The notes below the pieces were generated by a model. It was not told the DNA's origin and ran no database searches. It saw only the letters and a program-made list of their open reading frames with translations. The translations under genes and the position numbers were made by a program. This document shows positions 1-5,577 of a stretch of 5,581 bases of DNA, in pieces. Each line of letters opens with the position of its first letter. Position 1 is the first letter of the stretch. Source of the DNA: Tangfeifania sp. (GTDB lineage: Bacteria > Bacteroidota > Bacteroidia > Bacteroidales > Prolixibacteraceae); the NCBI GenBank assembly GCA_018400515.1, contig JAGYMR010000189.1, forward strand, positions 1 through 5,581. Reading direction: 5' to 3'.

Positions 1-43
1 CCGCGCAAAAATAATATTTTTTTTTATAAGGCAAACAGATAAG

Positions 44-1726
44 TCATTCAATTACTTTAAAATGATCTCCGGTTTGATCCACAATGATCCGGTACCACCA
101 TTCCGGGTATTCCGGAAAATGCGGGTAGACAGGCATTCCGAATTCATTTCGTTCGAACTGATCCTCTTTTTCCTTTTTGATGTTGCCGTCCAGATATTTC
201 ACCAGGAGGTATTTGCCCAGCTCTTCCCAACGGGCTGTCATGTTATTGGCTTCATTCACGGAGTACCGGGTGATAAATTCGCGGGCTTTATCCGCTTGTC
301 CCGAGTTATAGAGTCCTTTGGCAGCTTTGTCGATCACCGGTACAAAGGCTTCGAACTGATCTTCCAGCTCTTTCTGCACTTTTTGGACATCCCTGATGGT
401 TTTGTTATAACGCAGGTAAGCAAAATTGGAGACTTTGTTGAAAGTCCAGAAAGCAGCTGTTTCGCTGTAGGTAAGCATATCTCCGTTGCCTTCTTCAAAG
501 CATTCCGGTATTTCAGTGATTCCGCAATACATGGGAGCGTAGCAGGTGAAGTAAGTATCGTCCACTCCGAACCAGATGATCCCGCCGACGGGGTCGGGGA
601 GCCAGTTCCGGCTTTGGGTGACAAAAGAAAAACCCGTTTGCCGGGTAGAGATGGGCCGTTCGTTGCAGTATTTCACCGAATCGACCTCCCAGGTTAATTT
701 TCCGAAGCGGTAAGGCAGTTCAAACGGTCCGGCCCCGATATCTTTGGTCATGTCCAGTTCGGTTCCTTCGTAATGGTCGCGCATCAGGTTCTGCACATCT
801 CTCACGCTCAGCTTTTTATCGGGCTTCACCCAAAGGGGCATCCGGTTCACGGCAAACTGATTCGGACCGTCGTGTTCAATATGTCCTTTGGCATAATCAA
901 AATACCGGTCCATGCCGGAGGTTACCCTGTTGAAGCCTGACCACACACGGGCTTCGCAAAAACGGGCACCTCCGAAGTCCACCGGTGCATACACATCGGA
1001 AAAGCTGAAATCGGCATCGGTTCCGTCGTACCACCCCTTTTCGCGTGCGAATGAGATGACATCTTCCGAATAGAGGCAGTTTTCCGGATCATTTTTCGGG
1101 AAGGTGGTGATGCGTGCCTGGTTGGCATGACCGCTGATGTATCCGTCGGGAATTTTCAAAGCCACCCACACGGCCCCTTTTTCGCCTTCACCCTTTCCGA
1201 TCATTTCCATGATCCACACCTCGTCAGGGTCGGCAATGGAAAATGACTCTCCCGAGCTGTAATAGCCGTATTTTTCCACCAGGCCGGCCATCACATGAAT
1301 GGCTTCCCGGGCTGTTTTGGCACGTTGCAGGGTCACATAAATGAGGCTGCCGTAATCCATGATGGCACCCTCCTGGCTGTGAAGCTCTTCTCTTCCTCCA
1401 TAGGTGGTTTCACCAATCGCCAGCTGAAATTCGTTGATGTTGCCCACTACACTGTATGTATGGCGGACCTGCGGAATACGCCCCAGGAACTTGCCGGTAT
1501 CCCATTCATAGATGTCGCGCATGGCATTCTCCGGATAGTCCTGTGCAGGCTGATAGTAGAGTTCGCCATATAAGCTGTGCGAGTCGGCTGCGTAAGTGAT
1601 CATAGTAGATCCGTCAGCCGACGCCCCCCGCGTCACTAAAAAATTGGTACAGCCGGTTGAAATCTGATAATTCGTTAACAGGAATACTAACATCAGTATT
1701 CCGGCAGTTAATTTCGTTTTTCTCAT
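44..1726 (-). CDS. Exported C69-family (PepD-type) dipeptidase
   Basis: This is a 560-residue N-terminal-nucleophile peptidase expected to cleave dipeptides outside the cytoplasm. Residues 1-25 form a signal peptide: a basic start (MRKTK), a hydrophobic core at about 8-19, then STG before Cys26. Cys26 begins the CTNFLVTRGASADGS block and is the expected nucleophile, exposed as the new N-terminus by cleavage. Other family-like blocks are IGETTYGGRE (104-113), the SSGESFSIADPDEVW region (157-171), ANQARI (201-206), NRMPLWVKPD (294-303) and the WLPDPVGGIIWFGVDD region (375-390). Length suits Bacteroidota members of the family. The reading frame stays open to a TTG at 1753, but I chose the ATG at 1726 because the -7 promoter box overlaps the TTG and the ATG gives a compact signal peptide. 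The site before Cys26 (STGC) is a poor lipobox, so lipoprotein processing is less likely. The natural substrate is not visible. The gene is divergent from the peptidase gene pepT. Confidence 0.93.
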   Translation of the reverse strand: MRKTKLTAGILMLVFLLTNYQISTGCTNFLVTRGASADGSTMITYAADSHSLYGELYYQPAQDYPENAMRDIYEWDTGKFLGRIPQVRHTYSVVGNINEFQLAIGETTYGGREELHSQEGAIMDYGSLIYVTLQRAKTAREAIHVMAGLVEKYGYYSSGESFSIADPDEVWIMEMIGKGEGEKGAVWVALKIPDGYISGHANQARITTFPKNDPENCLYSEDVISFAREKGWYDGTDADFSFSDVYAPVDFGGARFCEARVWSGFNRVTSGMDRYFDYAKGHIEHDGPNQFAVNRMPLWVKPDKKLSVRDVQNLMRDHYEGTELDMTKDIGAGPFELPYRFGKLTWEVDSVKYCNERPISTRQTGFSFVTQSRNWLPDPVGGIIWFGVDDTYFTCYAPMYCGITEIPECFEEGNGDMLTYSETAAFWTFNKVSNFAYLRYNKTIRDVQKVQKELEDQFEAFVPVIDKAAKGLYNSGQADKAREFITRYSVNEANNMTARWEELGKYLLVKYLDGNIKKEKEDQFERNEFGMPVYPHFPEYPEWWYRIIVDQTGDHFKVIE

Positions 1727-1750
1727 TCTTTTATCTTTTGTTGGAAAGGG

Positions 1751-1758
1751 CAAATATA
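1751..1758 (-). promoter_or_regulatory. Bacteroidota-type -7 box for the C69 dipeptidase gene
   Basis: Read on the minus strand the sequence is TATATTTG, an exact match to the Bacteroidota sigma-70 -7 consensus TAnnTTTG. It lies 24 bases upstream of the ATG at 1726, which predicts a short leader of roughly 15-20 bases. No clear TTTG -33 element is visible 19-21 bases further upstream. It overlaps the alternative TTG codon, which argues against that start. Confidence 0.6.
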
Positions 1759-1801
1759 ATTATTTCCGTAAACCCGGTAATGACTTTTGTCGTATTGCGG
1801 G

Positions 1802-1957
1802 ATGATTCATATATACAATTTTCTGGCCGATTCATTCAAATACAACCGGGAGAAAGATCCGGGTTACCTTGTGGCGCGGATATTTGTGAACAAAGACAAT
1901 CACTTTTTTGTGGAAGGCAAGCGGTTGGGATTTGCTTTTAATGCCGATGATGTTTAG
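1802..1957 (+). CDS. Possible small protein of 51 residues, unrecognised
   Basis: An ATG-to-TAG frame encodes 51 residues beginning MIHIYNFLAD and ending GFAFNADDV. I do not recognise the family. The product is soluble-looking, rich in aromatic residues (notably Phe and Tyr) and charged residues, with no signal peptide or membrane segment. Codon choice resembles the neighbours, with about half of third positions G or C. The frame is closed upstream by a TGA at 1781, so it is not simply the open tail of a longer gene, although a decayed gene fragment cannot be excluded. A near-match to the -7 box (GACTTTTG, 1782-1789, one mismatch) sits just upstream. A palindrome with a T6 tract lies 28 bases after the stop. 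These contexts fit a real short transcript but do not prove it. The gene is divergent from the C69 dipeptidase and upstream of pepT. Confidence 0.4.
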   Translation: MIHIYNFLADSFKYNREKDPGYLVARIFVNKDNHFFVEGKRLGFAFNADDV

Positions 1958-1984
1958 TCTGAGTTACCCGGGTTAGTGGGTAAG

Positions 1985-2007
1985 TAACAAATTATTTGTT
2001 ATTTTTT
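1985..2007 (+). terminator. AT-rich hairpin with T6 tract, probable terminator of the small ORF
   Basis: The arms TAACAAAT (1985-1992) and ATTTGTTA (1994-2001) form a perfect 17-base palindrome around one central T, and T6 follows at 2002-2007. As RNA it would fold as TAACAA/TTGTTA with a 5-base loop. Another inverted repeat, TTACCC (1964-1969) with GGGTAA (1978-1983), lies just upstream. The position soon after the stop at 1957 fits a weak AT-rich intrinsic terminator. The same symmetry could instead be a protein-binding site. Confidence 0.4.
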
Positions 2008-2020
2008 GTGTTTGTTAAAA

Positions 2021-2033
2021 CATGCTCGTTTCA
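2021..2033 (+). repeat. Copy A of the 13-base spacer repeat CATGCTCGTTTCA
   Basis: The 13 bases recur exactly at 5535-5547 on the same strand, also between genes. Upstream of both copies is a related TTTGT...TTAAAA stretch with different spacing. Directly after this copy comes an 8-bp hairpin (2033-2057). Function is unknown; it may be a promoter-like, protein-binding or small-RNA leader motif. Confidence 0.5.
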
Positions 2034-2060
2034 TTCCTGATGATTGAGTTCAGGAATTTT
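2033..2060 (+). terminator. 8-bp hairpin followed by T run, terminator-like
   Basis: ATTCCTGA (2033-2040) pairs perfectly with TCAGGAAT (2050-2057) around a 9-base loop, TGATTGAGT, and is followed by TTTAGTTTTC. It is about 50 bases upstream of the pepT promoter boxes, so it would lie outside the pepT transcript. It could stop transcription arriving from the small ORF, or end a short RNA beginning near the repeat at 2021. The T run is short and broken by A and G. Confidence 0.4.
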
Positions 2061-2105
2061 AGTTTTCTGTCTGATCAGCTTCTTTTCATTCTCCTGAACG
2101 CCCTT

Positions 2106-2121
2106 TAAATTTGTATATTTG
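2106..2121 (+). promoter_or_regulatory. Two back-to-back -7 boxes for pepT-tilS
   Basis: TAAATTTG (2106-2113) and TATATTTG (2114-2121) both match TAnnTTTG exactly and abut in tandem. Transcription would start near 2120 or 2128, leaving a leader of roughly 25-33 bases before the ATG at 2153. No good TTTG -33 element is seen at the expected distance. The boxes support the 2153 start for pepT, because the open frame upstream to a TTG at 2111 would fall inside the promoter. Confidence 0.6.
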
Positions 2122-2152
2122 TGCCAGTCGAACGGAGATTAATATTAAACAG

Positions 2153-3382
2153 ATGGAGAAAGTTGTTGAACGGTTTATACGCTATGCCGGAGAACACACC
2201 ACTTCCGATCCGGAAAGCAAAACCTGTCCGAGTACAGGGCGGCAGCTGGATTTCATGAAGAAGCTGGAAGCCGAGCTGAAAACTATTGGTTTAAAGGAAG
2301 TTGAGCTGGATGGAAACGGATACCTCATGGCCACCATTCCGGAGAACGGAAAGCCGGACGCACCGGTGACGGGCTTCATTGCCCATGTGGATACCAGTCC
2401 TGATTTTGAAGGGAAGGGCGTGAATCCCCGCATCATAGAACGGTATGACGGGAAGGCTGTTCACCTGGAAAATGGTGTTGTTATTGATCCGGAAGAATTT
2501 CCGGAGATCCTTCAATACAAGGGACAGGATCTCATCACCGCTGACGGCACCACTTTGCTGGGAGCCGACGACAAGGCCGGGGTGGCAGCCATCGTCACCG
2601 CTGCCGAACAGTTGATGGATGGCAGCAAAAGCATGAACCACGGAAAGATCAGGATCGGGTTTACCCCCGATGAGGAGATTGGCCGGGGAGCCGACCGGTT
2701 TGATGTGAAAAAATTCGGGGCCGACTTTGCCTACACCCTTGACGGGGGAGAGATCGGGGAGATTGAGTTTGAGAATTTCAATGCTGCAGGAGCCAGGATC
2801 ACCATTCAGGGGCGCAGTGTTCATCCCGGCATGGCCAAGAATAAAATGATCAATGCCGTGCTGGTAGCCAGCAAGATCATCTACATGCTGCCCACTGCCC
2901 AGCGTCCCGAGCATACCGAGAAATACGAGGGTTTCTATCATCTGCTGTCATTAAACGGTCATGTCGACAAGGCGGAGATGCAGTTTATCATCCGCGACCA
3001 TGACCGGTTAAAATTTGAAGAGAAAAAGAGACAGCTGAAGGAGATCGTCCGTCTGGTCAACCTCGAGCTGGGGAAAGAGCTGGTTCAGATTGAAATGAAG
3101 GATCAGTATTACAACATGCGTGAGAAGATTGAGCCGGTGATGCACGTGGTGGAGCTGGCGAAGGAAGCCATGAAAAAAGCAGGTGTTCAGCCCGGGGTGA
3201 GAGCCATTCGCGGAGGCACCGACGGGGCGAAGCTTTCCTACAACGGGTTACCCTGTCCCAACCTGTTTGCCGGCGGTCACAATTTTCACGGTCCGTATGA
3301 GTTCATCCCCATCCCTTCGCTGAAAAAGGCGGTGGAGGTGATTCTGAATATTGCTGAGCTTGCAGTGAATAAAAATCGATAA
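2153..3382 (+). CDS. pepT: Peptidase T (tripeptide aminopeptidase)
   Basis: This 409-residue cytoplasmic M20-family di-zinc aminopeptidase removes the N-terminal residue from tripeptides. The length is almost identical to E. coli PepT (408). The metal and catalytic positions are all present: H78 and D80 in GFIAHVDTSPDFEG, D139/D140 in LLGADDKAG, the E174-E175 pair in FTPDEEIGRG, D197 in YTLDGGEIGE, and H379 in AGGHNFHGPYEF. The dimerisation or lid domain (about 206-320) includes the family block QGRSVHPGMAKNKMINA. There is no signal peptide. The ATG at 2153 is chosen because it gives the usual PepT N-terminus (MEKVVERFIRYA) and lies downstream of the two -7 boxes. It is the first gene of a probable operon with tilS, 7 bases downstream. 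Acting with the divergent exported dipeptidase, it would complete breakdown of imported short peptides. Confidence 0.96.
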   Translation: MEKVVERFIRYAGEHTTSDPESKTCPSTGRQLDFMKKLEAELKTIGLKEVELDGNGYLMATIPENGKPDAPVTGFIAHVDTSPDFEGKGVNPRIIERYDGKAVHLENGVVIDPEEFPEILQYKGQDLITADGTTLLGADDKAGVAAIVTAAEQLMDGSKSMNHGKIRIGFTPDEEIGRGADRFDVKKFGADFAYTLDGGEIGEIEFENFNAAGARITIQGRSVHPGMAKNKMINAVLVASKIIYMLPTAQRPEHTEKYEGFYHLLSLNGHVDKAEMQFIIRDHDRLKFEEKKRQLKEIVRLVNLELGKELVQIEMKDQYYNMREKIEPVMHVVELAKEAMKKAGVQPGVRAIRGGTDGAKLSYNGLPCPNLFAGGHNFHGPYEFIPIPSLKKAVEVILNIAELAVNKNR

Positions 3383-3389
3383 TTGTCTC

Positions 3390-4715
3390 ATGTTTTCCCG
3401 TTTTACAGAATATATAAAAACGCACCGGCTATTTGATTCTCGTCAGAAGGTTTTGCTGGCGGTGAGCGGCGGCATCGACAGCATGGTGCTGCTGCAACTT
3501 TTTGAGCAGTCGGAGTTTACCTATGGTGTGGTGCACTGCAATTTTCAGTTGCGCGGTGATGATTCCGACGGGGACGAAGAATTTGTCAGGCAGCAGGTGC
3601 TTAGTCATGGCGTTCCGTTTTTTTCCCGGCGTTTTGAAACCGAAGAGCATGCCCGCGTCAACGGGATATCGGTCGAAATGTCGGCGCGCCAGCTGCGTTA
3701 CGCCTACTTTGAAGAAGTACGGACAGAAAACGGCTACGACTACATTGTCACCGCCCATCACCAGGATGACCTGCTGGAAACATTTTTTGTGAACCTGTCA
3801 CGAAAAACAGGCATTCGGGGACTTACCGGAATCAAAGAAAAGTCGGGCCACGTGGTCCGTCCCCTGCTCTTTGCCTCCCGGCAGGAGATTGAGCAGTTTG
3901 CCCGGATGCATTTCATTGATTTTCGCGAAGACCGCACCAACAGTGAAGTGGTATACCAGCGCAACTTCATCCGCCACAAGGTACTTCCGTTATTGGCTGA
4001 GCTGAATCCTGCCTTCCGGAGCAATCTGGCAGAAACCATCAGCAATCTGCGCGATGCAGAGGAAGTCTATTCCCGCAGCATCGAAGAGGCCGGGAGCCAG
4101 GTGGTTTCGGAGCAGGAGCACGGACTGGCGATTCACATTGGGTCACTGAAAAAGTCTCCCTTTCCCAAAACGCTGCTGTTTGAAATTCTTTCGGATTATA
4201 ATTTCAATGCGCAGACCGCCGGGCATGTTTTTCAGCGGCTCGACAGCGAGCCGGGAAAGCAGTTTTTTTCCCGGACCCACCGTCTGGTGAAAGACCGGGA
4301 GTACCTGTACATCACCCCGTTGCCCGGGGACGAAGAGCGGATTTTTTACATTGAAAAAGAGGATCTTGAACTGTTTGCTCCGTTCACGATGACCATTGAA
4401 AAGACGGACCGGCGGGATTTTCAGATCGACCGGTCACCGCTTGTGGCATGTCTGGATCTTCAGCAGCTGGAATTTCCGTTGCTGATCAGAAGGTGGCAGC
4501 AGGGGGACTATTTTCAGCCTTTGGGCATGACAGGTTTTAAAAAGCTGAGTGATTTTCTGATTGACGAAAAAGTGCCCGTTCATGAGAAGGAGAATACCCG
4601 GGTGCTCTGCAGCGGTCAGAAGATTGTCTGGGTGATGGGACGGCGGATCGACAACCGGTTTAAAATCTCTGCACAAACAAAAGAGGTGTTGAAAATAGAG
4701 ATCGTGAAAGAATAG
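3390..4715 (+). CDS. tilS: tRNA(Ile)-lysidine synthetase TilS
   Basis: This enzyme uses ATP to attach lysine to C34 of the tRNA-Ile with anticodon CAU, changing its codon reading from AUG to AUA and its charging from Met to Ile. The 441 residues match the usual length (E. coli about 430). The N-terminal PP-loop ATPase domain carries the SGGIDS P-loop at 26-31, VHCNFQLRGDDSDGDEEF at 48-65, TAHHQDDLLET at 121-131, RPLL at 157-160 and RNFIRHKVLP at 191-200. A helical middle region runs about 205-310. The C-terminal TilS domain has RRWQQGDYFQPLGM (367-380), the KKLSDFLID segment (384-392) and VMGRRIDNRFKIS (415-427). All parts appear intact. The ATG begins 8 bases after the last base of the pepT stop codon (a 7-base gap), with no promoter or Shine-Dalgarno site between, so cotranscription with pepT is likely. 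The gene is expected to be essential. Confidence 0.96.
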   Translation: MFSRFTEYIKTHRLFDSRQKVLLAVSGGIDSMVLLQLFEQSEFTYGVVHCNFQLRGDDSDGDEEFVRQQVLSHGVPFFSRRFETEEHARVNGISVEMSARQLRYAYFEEVRTENGYDYIVTAHHQDDLLETFFVNLSRKTGIRGLTGIKEKSGHVVRPLLFASRQEIEQFARMHFIDFREDRTNSEVVYQRNFIRHKVLPLLAELNPAFRSNLAETISNLRDAEEVYSRSIEEAGSQVVSEQEHGLAIHIGSLKKSPFPKTLLFEILSDYNFNAQTAGHVFQRLDSEPGKQFFSRTHRLVKDREYLYITPLPGDEERIFYIEKEDLELFAPFTMTIEKTDRRDFQIDRSPLVACLDLQQLEFPLLIRRWQQGDYFQPLGMTGFKKLSDFLIDEKVPVHEKENTRVLCSGQKIVWVMGRRIDNRFKISAQTKEVLKIEIVKE

Positions 4716-4741
4716 AACCAGGCCGGAACCTGCCGGTTTTT
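4716..4741 (+). terminator. First hairpin after tilS, weak intrinsic terminator
   Basis: Starting at the base after the tilS stop codon, AACC-A-GGC (4716-4723, one bulged A) can pair with GCCGGTT (4732-4738) around an 8-base loop, and the T5 run at 4737-4741 follows and partly overlaps the stem. A competing CAGG/CCTG fold exists. It is placed correctly to end pepT-tilS, but it is less regular than the hairpin at 4776. Confidence 0.45.
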
Positions 4742-4775
4742 CCTGATTGCAGATCATTATTTTTTTATATTCCGG

Positions 4776-4801
4776 AGGCATCAAAGAACCAGATGCCTTT
4801 T
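4776..4801 (+). terminator. Second hairpin after tilS, strong intrinsic terminator candidate
   Basis: AGGCATC (4776-4782) pairs perfectly with GATGCCT (4792-4798) around the 9-base loop AAAGAACCA, followed by TTTTCATTTGTTT. The T run is on the plus-strand 3' side only, so it acts on transcripts from pepT-tilS. Together with the hairpin at 4716 it insulates the membrane protein-thioredoxin pair. Confidence 0.7.
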
Positions 4802-4847
4802 CATTTGTTTGGATATAAGAATATGAATCATGAGACGGAAGAAGTAA

Positions 4848-4867
4848 TTATCACAAAAGCGTGATAA
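4848..4867 (+). promoter_or_regulatory. 7+7 inverted repeat upstream of the membrane protein gene, possible operator
   Basis: TTATCAC (4848-4854) and GTGATAA (4861-4867) are perfect inverted arms with a 6-base spacer, ending 31 bases before the ATG at 4899. The arms face the opposite way to the CRP pattern (GTGA-N6-TCAC). No exact TAnnTTTG box is visible between 4802 and 4898; GGATTTG at 4872-4878 keeps only the TTTG part. The repeat could be an operator for a dimeric regulator or a leader hairpin. Confidence 0.35.
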
Positions 4868-4898
4868 AAGAGGATTTGAATAAACGGAAACGATACAG

Positions 4899-5126
4899 AT
4901 GAACAAATTTTTCAAAGAAAAAAAGGTGGCATTGATTCTCACGGGGATCGGGGCGATTGGCGGATTTTTATACTGGCGTTTAATCGGATGCAACAGCGGC
5001 ACCTGTCCCATCCAGTCGGTCTGGTACTGGAGCACCCTGTGGGGAGCTGTCATGGGCTACCTGATAGGAGATATCATTATAGATATGGTGAAGAAGCACA
5101 GGAAAAGAAAAGAAGAGAAACAATGA
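4899..5126 (+). CDS. Small two-helix membrane protein with GC-x2-GTCPI motif (DUF6132-like)
   Basis: The 75-residue product has a basic N-terminus (NKFFKEKK), a glycine-rich membrane helix at about 10-30, a short loop and a second helix at about 45-64. It ends in a strongly basic tail (KKHRKRKEEK). By the positive-inside rule both ends should be cytoplasmic and the loop periplasmic. The loop holds the motif GCNSGTCPI (30-38) with Cys31 and Cys36. This layout and motif resemble the Bacteroidota family I recall as DUF6132; that name is from memory and the function is unknown. The ATG at 4899 gives the normal short N-terminus, without a Shine-Dalgarno site. The stop codon overlaps the thioredoxin start (ATGA), implying coupled translation and a linked role, perhaps in thiol or sulfur handling, which is inference. 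The Cys pair could bind metal, form a disulfide or carry sulfur. Confidence 0.82.
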   Translation: MNKFFKEKKVALILTGIGAIGGFLYWRLIGCNSGTCPIQSVWYWSTLWGAVMGYLIGDIIIDMVKKHRKRKEEKQ

Positions 5127-5434
5127 ATCCCCGGTTTTTACATAAGATCAATTCATCGAAGCCGGTGATCGTCGATTTTTATGCCGACTGGTGCGGGCCC
5201 TGCAAGCAGGTGCCACAGGTATTGGAAGAAGTGAAGCAGGAGATGAAATGCATTCGTGTGTTGAAAGTGAATGTGGATGAGCACCCGTTTATTGCCGGGC
5301 AATACCATGTGCGCAATGTTCCCACGCTCATGGTTTTCATAAACGGAGAGCCCGTATGGACGGGCGAAGGCCTTCGCAGCGCCCGCGAGATCAAATCCAT
5401 CCTGTGCCGGCAGATGGGGAAGGAGCGCTGTTAG
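5123..5434 (+). CDS. Thioredoxin-family protein (WCGPC)
   Basis: This 103-residue single-domain thioredoxin is about the size of classical thioredoxins. It has VIVDFYADWCGPCKQ at 15-29, with the active-site cysteines Cys24 and Cys27, the buried acid Asp18, and NVPTLMVF at 65-72 with cis-Pro67. The glycine turn (NGEP) follows at 74-77. It has no signal peptide, so it should be a cytoplasmic disulfide reductase. Beyond the active site it has Cys43, Cys95 and a C-terminal Cys103, which are not part of the standard fold. The ATG at 5123 is chosen because upstream codons in this frame lie inside the preceding gene and do not look like protein, and because it forms an ATGA overlap with that gene. 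The coupling to a cysteine-bearing membrane protein suggests a dedicated rather than general thioredoxin. I do not assign trxA for this reason. Confidence 0.92.
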   Translation: MNPRFLHKINSSKPVIVDFYADWCGPCKQVPQVLEEVKQEMKCIRVLKVNVDEHPFIAGQYHVRNVPTLMVFINGEPVWTGEGLRSAREIKSILCRQMGKERC

Positions 5435-5451
5435 TCGCTTATCAGTTTTTT
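5428..5451 (+). terminator. Weak hairpin with T6 tract at the end of the thioredoxin gene
   Basis: CTG-T-TA (5428-5433) can pair with TA-T-CAG (5440-5445) with one T-T mismatch, and T6 follows at 5446-5451. The stem overlaps the stop codon. An alternative AGCG/CGCT fold (5424-5427 with 5436-5439) competes. It is a plausible but weak terminator for the membrane protein-thioredoxin unit. Confidence 0.3.
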
Positions 5452-5510
5452 ATCTCATTAAGATTGTTTGTTTTCTAAGGTATGAGATGGAACTCGCATC
5501 ATTTTAATTC

Positions 5511-5519
5511 TGCTCGTTT
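5511..5519 (+). repeat. Partial copy (TGCTCGTTT) of the spacer repeat
   Basis: These nine bases are the core of the 13-base repeat and occur 26 bases upstream of the same core in copy B (5537-5545), making a short direct repeat in the spacer after the thioredoxin gene. Flanking bases do not match beyond the core. Confidence 0.35.
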
Positions 5520-5534
5520 GTATTAAAAATTTAT

Positions 5535-5547
5535 CATGCTCGTTTCA
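5535..5547 (+). repeat. Copy B of the 13-base spacer repeat CATGCTCGTTTCA
   Basis: It is identical to 2021-2033 and in the same orientation. As in copy A, a TTTGT...TTAAAA stretch lies upstream and a perfect 8-bp hairpin follows, here after four intervening bases. The surrounding spacer (5435-5581) shows no gene. Confidence 0.5.
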
Positions 5548-5551
5548 CCTT

Positions 5552-5577
5552 AAAGAACATTCAACAGTTGTTCTTTT
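5552..5577 (+). terminator. 8-bp hairpin with T-rich tail at the window end
   Basis: AAAGAACA (5552-5559) pairs perfectly with TGTTCTTT (5569-5576) around the 9-base loop TTCAACAGT, followed by TATTC before the window stops. Because the stem is flanked by A on one side and T on the other, it could stop transcription from both strands. The gene downstream is outside the window, so its role is unclear. Confidence 0.4.

Noticed and set aside
1..43. A- and T-rich stretch downstream of the C69 dipeptidase gene as a terminator
   Set aside because: The only symmetry is A runs against T runs, with no convincing stem, so nothing can be called.
62..697. Plus-strand frame of 211 codons opposite the C69 dipeptidase gene
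   Set aside because: It lies wholly antisense to a gene with clear family motifs, and its product has no recognisable features; it is a frame shadow.
1727..1753. TTG start giving the C69 dipeptidase nine more residues
   Set aside because: The TTG overlaps the TATATTTG promoter box, so it would probably not be in the transcript, and the ATG gives a better signal peptide.
2111..2152. TTG start extending PepT by 14 residues
   Set aside because: These bases overlap the tandem -7 boxes, and the family length and N-terminus fit the ATG at 2153.
2291..2941. Minus-strand frame of 216 codons opposite pepT
   Set aside because: It is antisense to a complete PepT with all catalytic residues, and its translation resembles no protein I recognise.
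4988..5122. 45-residue N-terminal extension of the thioredoxin
   Set aside because: It is out-of-frame sequence within the membrane protein gene and reads as low-quality protein; the ATG at 5123 gives a standard thioredoxin.
5452..5488. ATCTCAT/ATGAGAT inverted repeat with a 23-base span between the arms
   Set aside because: The loop is long, inner pairing is poor and no T run follows, so I could not support a terminator or operator.
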